Positions 60,972-64,000 of a stretch of DNA of 64,000 bases are shown here, piece by piece (position 1 is the stretch's first letter; the number at the start of each line of letters is the position of its first letter). Below the pieces are notes generated by a model. That model was not told the DNA's origin. It did no database searches and saw only the letters and a list, made by a program, of their open reading frames with translations. Source of the DNA: Rhodococcoides kyotonense (GTDB lineage: Bacteria; Actinomycetota; Actinomycetes; Mycobacteriales; Mycobacteriaceae); contig NZ_FZOW01000002.1 in NCBI RefSeq assembly GCF_900188125.1, forward strand, positions 1 to 64,000, given 5' to 3'. A program made the translations under genes and the position numbers.

Positions 60972-63089
60972 ATGGCCGGATCGATCGACGAGTACTTTCT
61001 GGAACATGTCGGGGGTCCTTCGGGTCAGCGGCCGCTGGGTTCGCTGACACCAGGACGTGCACTCGAGCTGTACGACGCGCAACTCGGTAGTCGCCACCTC
61101 GACTTGGCTGCCCGGTGGCTTCGAACCCAGGGCAAGGGGTACTACACGATCGGCTCGTCCGGCCACGAAGGCAATGCCGCTGTCGCGGCAGCCCTTCGGG
61201 TGACGGATCCTGCTCTGCTGCACTATCGTTCGGGTGCATTCTTTCTCGAGCGTGCACGGCAGGGCAGCGGCAGTGACCCCATCCGAGATGTCCTCCTCGG
61301 TCTTGTCGCAGCCGCCGACGAACCGATCTCCGGCGGCAGGCACAAGGTCTTCGGGCGCGCGGACCTGGCGGTGATCCCGCAGACGTCCACCATCGCGTCG
61401 CACCTGCCACGGGCTGTAGGCGTCGCATTCTCGACCGTCCGTGCGCGCAAACTCGGGGTGGAGTCCCCGTGGCCAGCCGACGCCGTGACCGTCTGCAGTT
61501 TCGGCGACGCGTCGGCGAACCATTCGACGGCCTTGGGAGCCATCAACACTGGCGTGCATTCGGCGTATCGAGGCGTTCCGCTGCCGTTGTTGTTCGTCTG
61601 CGAGGACAACGGTCTCGGCATCAGCGTGCCCACGCCGCGTGGGTGGATCGCCTCGAACTTCGAGTCACGGCCGGGGCTGGAGTACTTCCACGCCGACGGG
61701 AGCGACGTCGTCGACACGTTCGAGCAGGCGGTGAAAGCCGTGAATCATGTTCGACGCCATCGCCGTCCGGCCTTCCTGCACATCGACACCGTCAGGCTGA
61801 TGGGCCATGCGGGGTCCGACGTCGAGTCGTCGTACCGCACGCCGCGCGAGATCGTCGCTGATTACGCACGCGACCCGGTACTGTGCACCGCACGACTGTT
61901 GATCTCCGCGAACGTACTCACGCCCGCCGAAGCGGTGGAACTGTACGAGGCCAAGCGCACCGAGGTGATGAACACAGCCAAGGAGATCGCCGACGCCCCG
62001 CAGCTGACTTCTGCATCCGCCGTCATGCGGCCTTTGACCGACGTGGCATCGGCGGTGTCGTCCACGACGTCTGCCGCCCTCGACCTACCGGCAGGTTCGA
62101 CTCTTGCGCAGTCCATCAACGTCGCACTGCGGCGCATCCTCGACGAGTATTCGCAGGCAGTCCTGTTCGGGGAGGACGTCGCACGCAAGGGCGGGGTGTA
62201 CGGCGTCACGCGAGGGCTCGCCGATGCCGCGGGGCCGGCTCGTGTGTTCGACACCGTGCTCGACGAGCAGTCGATCCTCGGATTGGCCGCGGGCGCAGGG
62301 GTTTCCGGCCTACTGCCGATTGCGGAGATTCAATACCTCGCGTACCTGCACAACGCGGCGGACCAGATCCGCGGCGAGGCGTCGACGCTGCAGTTCTTCT
62401 CGAACCGCCAGTACCGCAATCCGATGATCGTGCGCATAGCGGGCTACGGCTATCAGAAAGGCTTCGGTGGGCACTTCCACAACGACAATGCCGTTGCCGC
62501 ACTGCGGGATATCCCCGGGATCGTCGTCGCGTCGCCGTCTCGTGGCGACGACGCGGCCGCGATGCTCGGGGCATGTGCGTCGGCAGCCGTCGAGCACGGT
62601 GCTGTGTGCATTTTCCTGGAACCCATTGCGCTGTACCACACTCGGGACCTACACGAGGAGGGCGACGGCGGGTGGCTGTCCGGCGGCCATGTCGGCAGTG
62701 TGCGGATCGGCAGCGCCCGCATCTACGGCGACGGCACTGACCTGACCATCGTGACGTTCGGCAACGGCGTCCCGATGAGTCTGCGCGCCGCGCGGCGGCT
62801 CGAGGCGCACGGCATCGATGTTCGCGTCGTCGACATGCGGTGGCTTGCACCGCTTCCGGTGGAGGACATCCTCGCCGACGCGGCCTCGTGTGTACTCGTC
62901 GTCGACGAGACCCGGCGGTCCGGCGGCGTCAGCGAGGGCGTGATCGCAGCCCTTGTCGACGCCGGGTATTCAGGAAAGATCGGGCGCGTCGCCAGCGAGG
63001 ACAGTGTCATCCCGCTGGGCGGCGCGGCGCTGCACGTCCTGCTGTCGGAAGATCGAATCGTCGACGCGGCCGTTACTCTGGTGTCCTGA
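60972..63089 (+). CDS. Fused alpha/beta 2-oxoacid dehydrogenase E1
   Basis: A 705-residue TPP enzyme joining E1-alpha and E1-beta. Residues 1-330: GYYTIGSSGHEGNAAVA, LHYRSGAFFLERA, and the TPP motif GDASANHSTALGAINTGV...CEDNGLGIS (GDA rather than GDG). Residues about 375-705: FGEDVARKGGVYGVTRGL, FDTVLDEQSILGLAAGAG and PIAEIQYLAYLHNAADQI. Such fused E1 proteins decarboxylate branched-chain or other 2-oxoacids with E2 and E3, neither of which is nearby. ATG 60972; overlaps the convergent GNAT gene by 17 nt. Confidence 0.9.
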   Translation: MAGSIDEYFLEHVGGPSGQRPLGSLTPGRALELYDAQLGSRHLDLAARWLRTQGKGYYTIGSSGHEGNAAVAAALRVTDPALLHYRSGAFFLERARQGSGSDPIRDVLLGLVAAADEPISGGRHKVFGRADLAVIPQTSTIASHLPRAVGVAFSTVRARKLGVESPWPADAVTVCSFGDASANHSTALGAINTGVHSAYRGVPLPLLFVCEDNGLGISVPTPRGWIASNFESRPGLEYFHADGSDVVDTFEQAVKAVNHVRRHRRPAFLHIDTVRLMGHAGSDVESSYRTPREIVADYARDPVLCTARLLISANVLTPAEAVELYEAKRTEVMNTAKEIADAPQLTSASAVMRPLTDVASAVSSTTSAALDLPAGSTLAQSINVALRRILDEYSQAVLFGEDVARKGGVYGVTRGLADAAGPARVFDTVLDEQSILGLAAGAGVSGLLPIAEIQYLAYLHNAADQIRGEASTLQFFSNRQYRNPMIVRIAGYGYQKGFGGHFHNDNAVAALRDIPGIVVASPSRGDDAAAMLGACASAAVEHGAVCIFLEPIALYHTRDLHEEGDGGWLSGGHVGSVRIGSARIYGDGTDLTIVTFGNGVPMSLRAARRLEAHGIDVRVVDMRWLAPLPVEDILADAASCVLVVDETRRSGGVSEGVIAALVDAGYSGKIGRVASEDSVIPLGGAALHVLLSEDRIVDAAVTLVS

Positions 63090-63507
63090 GCATCGGCAGA
63101 TGTGGGATGCCGTCCTCGTCGTAATCCGGACCGCTACGTACGAATCCGAATCCGCCGTACCATTTTTCGAGCTGAGTCTGAGCGCCGATGACGATGGTCT
63201 CGGTAGCTGCCTGCTCGATCGCCGCCTGCATCAGTTGTGCGCTCAGCCCACGCCCACGAGCATCCTCGGCTGTACAGACTCGGCCGATTCGAGTTTCCCC
63301 GTTGCGGCGCATGAGCCGCAGCGTCGAGACGATCCGGTCGTCCTCGGAGTGCCAGAAGTGGATGGTGCCGTCGTCCTCGTCGGCGCCGTCGAGCTCGGGG
63401 TACGCGCAATTCTGTTCGACGACGAACACGTCGACGCGCAATCTGCAGAGGGAGTACACCTCATGGCCGCTGAGGTCGGCGAACGGTGCGTGGTGAAGCT
63501 GGCTCAT
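63073..63507 (-). CDS. ElaA-like GNAT N-acetyltransferase
   Basis: A 144-residue GNAT protein: LCRLRVDVFVVEQNCAYPELDGADED is the ElaA signature; IGRVCTAEDARGRGLSAQLMQAAIE contains the acetyl-CoA loop (RGRGLS). Substrate unknown. ATG 63507 preferred over GTG 63516. Confidence 0.9.
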   Translation of the reverse strand: MSQLHHAPFADLSGHEVYSLCRLRVDVFVVEQNCAYPELDGADEDDGTIHFWHSEDDRIVSTLRLMRRNGETRIGRVCTAEDARGRGLSAQLMQAAIEQAATETIVIGAQTQLEKWYGGFGFVRSGPDYDEDGIPHLPMLRTPE

Positions 63508-63533
63508 GAGTGCCACTCTGGCATACGCCGCAG

Positions 63534-64000
63534 TCAGGCCGTGCCCTGGACCTTGTCGAGGAACGGAGTGAGCAGCGACGCGAGATCAGCGGCGACGTCT
63601 GCCGAATTCGACGGCGGCATCGAGATGTAGCTGATCGCGAGCCGCACCACCGCGCGACCCAGAATGTCCGCATTGTGTGGTGACGCGTGAAGCCAACTGC
63701 GCTGAAACGTCTGTGCGAGGCGAAAAGCCGCGTGTTCGATGAGGATTCCGGCCTCGGTGGTGACGAGCCTCAGTAGGTCCGGTGGTGGATCATCGGTGAG
63801 CATCGACATCACCAGCGGATCCTGTGCGCTGCGTCCGAAGAACTCGGTGAACGACACGTACAGCGTCTGAAGGCCGTCACCTTCGTTGGAGTAGACGGCG
63901 TCGTCGACGGCGGTGACGAAGGAATCGGTCAGGCGCAGTGCGTACCCCTGGGCAAGACCTTTGCGGGTTCCGAACTCCTTGTAGAGCGTCTGACGGCTGA
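63534..64000 (-). CDS. TetR family regulator, N-terminus beyond the window
   Basis: About 155 residues are visible. Reading in from the window edge the frame begins SRQTLYKEFGTRKGLAQGYAL, the second half of a TetR HTH, followed by a helical ligand domain ending LASLLTPFLDKVQGTA. The 5' end of the gene lies beyond base 64000. The SRQTLYKEFG helix resembles TetR proteins found beside alkane hydroxylase genes, but that neighbourhood is not visible. Confidence 0.85.
   Translation of the reverse strand, partial: SRQTLYKEFGTRKGLAQGYALRLTDSFVTAVDDAVYSNEGDGLQTLYVSFTEFFGRSAQDPLVMSMLTDDPPPDLLRLVTTEAGILIEHAAFRLAQTFQRSWLHASPHNADILGRAVVRLAISYISMPPSNSADVAADLASLLTPFLDKVQGTA

Noticed and set aside
59337..61559. 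A 740-residue minus-strand open frame opposite the DHA2 and E1 genes
   Set aside because: His/Arg/Asp-rich antisense translation with no recognisable domain; both plus-strand genes are convincing.
1..64000. CRISPR arrays, tRNA or rRNA genes, prophage, biosynthetic megasynthases
   Set aside because: No regularly spaced repeats, no RNA-gene signatures and no phage structural, NRPS or PKS genes were seen.

Overview
The window is high-GC actinobacterial chromosome (order Mycobacteriales). DUF222/HNH nuclease, ECF42-type sigma factor, a mycofactocin-type SDR, a Tat-exported cholesterol oxidase, and many TetR, LuxR and ROK regulators beside acyl-CoA genes point to Rhodococcus or a close Nocardiaceae relative. 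The genus is an inference from gene families, not from a marker gene. No rRNA, tRNA, CRISPR array or prophage was seen.

Layout. 1-12.1 kb: mostly housekeeping and accessory genes (partial HNH nuclease, two serine peptidases, a sugar-type ABC ATPase, a DGPF protein with its ECF sigma factor, a ROK regulator divergent from an MFS pump). 12.1-19.1 kb: a TetR/FAD-monooxygenase pair with two clear operators, then an AcoR/MimR-like regulator divergent from amidohydrolase, DUF59 protein, alcohol dehydrogenase and ABM protein. That set is the accessory half of a propane/phenol monooxygenase (prm/mim) locus without the monooxygenase. 19.1-20.5 kb: an IS481-family element that has split an intergenic hairpin. 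20.5-27.2 kb: a two-component flavin monooxygenase with a mycofactocin-type SDR, a large LuxR ATPase regulator, and an NTF2-like/degenerate RibB-like pair.

27.2-43.7 kb is the most unusual part. An eight-gene minus-strand operon with every junction overlapping encodes acyl-CoA ligase, a small helical protein, a pyruvate phosphate dikinase (PPDK) cut short before its PEP/pyruvate domain, biotin carrier, biotin carboxylase, a carboxyltransferase with a changed key lysine, a DUF35 protein and a thiolase. Next to it lie three copies of a module made of a PPDK-like phosphohistidine swivel domain plus a large unrecognised domain sharing an [ST]GPY signature. Two modules are split over two genes and one is fused. 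A LuxR regulator and a hydratase/lipocalin-like protein accompany them. I read this as a distributed dikinase: one ATP-using protein and several phosphocarrier/acceptor proteins, probably activating a poorly reactive substrate before carboxylation, CoA ligation and thiolysis.

43.8-49.4 kb: acyl-CoA synthetase, APH-type kinase and acyl-CoA dehydrogenase (the hydroxyacyl-CoA kinase/dehydrogenase logic of levulinate-type pathways), divergent from an MHS transporter, with an 18-bp operator repeated in inverted orientation over the two promoters. 49.4-64 kb: two DHA2 pumps, several TetR genes, a tartrate-type dehydrogenase operon with a LysR gene, cholesterol oxidase, an old-yellow-enzyme family protein, a fused 2-oxoacid dehydrogenase E1, and a TetR gene cut by the window end.

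A recurring intergenic hairpin family (long perfect or near-perfect arms, short loop, no T-tract) separates many of these units and in several places supplies stop codons.
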